Source: Natronospira proteinivora
GTDB taxonomy: Bacteria; Pseudomonadota; Gammaproteobacteria; Natronospirales; Natronospiraceae
DNA length: 64,000 nt
Direction: 5' to 3'
Assembly (NCBI RefSeq): GCF_024170465.1
Contig: NZ_JALJYF010000002.1
Span: forward strand, 372,001 to 436,000
Translations under genes and position numbers: made by a program
Shown here: in pieces, positions 63,594-64,000 of the stretch
Layout of the letters: each line of letters starts with the position of its first letter
Position numbering within the stretch: position 1 is the first letter of the stretch
Notes under the pieces: model-generated
The model's database searches: none
The model's input: the letters and a program-made list of their open reading frames with translations, nothing else
What the model was told of the DNA's origin: nothing

Positions 63594-63676
63594 GGAGAAG
63601 TCTGTTCTGGGTTGTCGGGTGGATTTAGTTTTCGGGCATTTTATCAGGCCCCGGGAATTTCGGCGCAACGACCTGA

Positions 63677-63790
63677 TCGCGGATAAATCCGCTCCTACAC
63701 CCCCTCCCGTAGGAGCGGATTTATCCGCGATTCAAACCAGAGCCCGCTACACCCACCGCAAACCCATCGCGAATGAATTCGCTCCTACGG
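63677..63790. repeat. Cluster of three REP copies between pyrE and the exonuclease gene
   Basis: Copies at 63677-63699, 63707-63730 (inverted to the first, 7-bp loop) and 63767-63790. Confidence 0.9.
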
Positions 63791-63852
63791 CGGGCGGGGT
63801 GGGGCTGGTATCATGCCTGCATTTGGCAACTGAACCGGCTAATCAAACCCCC

Positions 63853-64000
63853 ATGAAAATCGTCAGCTTCAACGCCAACGGCATCCGCGCCGCCGCCCGC
63901 AAGGGCTTTTTTGACTGGATGAACAAGACCCAGCCGGACATCGTCTGCGTGCAGGAACTCAAGGCCCAGGCCTGGCAGCTGGACGGCGAACCCTTCCACC
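63853..64000 (+). CDS. xthA: Exodeoxyribonuclease III, 3' partial
   Basis: Only the first 49 codons are in the window. MKIVSFNANGIRAAARKGFF and PDIVCVQELKAQ match the N-terminus of the ExoIII/AP-endonuclease family, including the metal-binding Asn and Glu (QELK). The complete enzyme removes nucleotides from 3' ends and cuts at abasic sites in DNA repair. It is divergent from pyrE. Confidence 0.9.
   Translation, partial: MKIVSFNANGIRAAARKGFFDWMNKTQPDIVCVQELKAQAWQLDGEPFH

Overview
The window is a compact, GC-rich Gammaproteobacterial chromosome segment. Housekeeping genes of gammaproteobacterial type (purT, pepN, murB, slyX, selO, lemA, radC, coaBC, dut, pyrE, an exonuclease III start) are mixed with many signalling proteins and secreted or outer-membrane hydrolases. 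Several exported proteins are strongly acidic, which would suit a halophile or haloalkaliphile. The number of exported peptidases (M1, M48, S9, S33 and two large HExxH/beta-propeller/barrel proteins) suggests a proteolytic lifestyle. Both points are inference; the genus cannot be fixed from sequence reading alone.

Left part (1-17.6 kb). After a partial alpha/beta hydrolase come a diguanylate cyclase with a periplasmic binding domain and a CPBP-type membrane protease. A probable seven-gene operon on the minus strand then runs from 12666 down to a terminator at about 2950: CHASE2 adenylate cyclase, SH3 protein, M48 protease, FadL-like outer-membrane protein, alpha/beta hydrolase, HExxH/propeller/barrel protein, lipoprotein. 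Divergent from it is a cyclic-nucleotide-binding EAL phosphodiesterase, with a paralogue nearby at 14.3-15.6 kb. Together these could form a cAMP to c-di-GMP switch.

Middle part (17.6-41.8 kb). This holds pepN, an MMPL/RND exporter, the second HExxH/propeller/barrel protein, a class V aminotransferase, a soluble GGDEF protein, sodC with an S9 peptidase, an MltB-type transglycosylase, an S33 hydrolase, selO, a DUF3617-like protein, murB and slyX. Two copies of a 520-bp element with terminal inverted repeats (26.0-26.5 and 39.2-39.8 kb) and related palindromes lie between genes.

The most interesting region is 41.8-47.7 kb (minus strand). A 71-residue peptide resembling the split-borosin precursor SonA is followed by a TPR-containing hybrid histidine kinase, a SonM-like peptide-backbone N-methyltransferase whose start overlaps the end of the kinase gene, and a TPR-containing diguanylate cyclase. 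This looks like a split-borosin RiPP locus joined to two envelope-spanning signalling proteins.

Right part (47.9-64 kb). An MFS transporter, a YfcC/DcuC-type carrier, a REP-associated transposase (RAYT) and radC lead to a MacB-like ABC exporter operon behind an apparent FNR/ANR-type promoter. LemA, an HtpX-like protease with a TerB-like tail, coaBC, dut, a DUF4124-type protein, pyrE and the start of exonuclease III follow. At least 22 REP palindromes, some partial, lie in this part, and I saw none in the first 49 kb. I found no rRNA, tRNA or CRISPR array.
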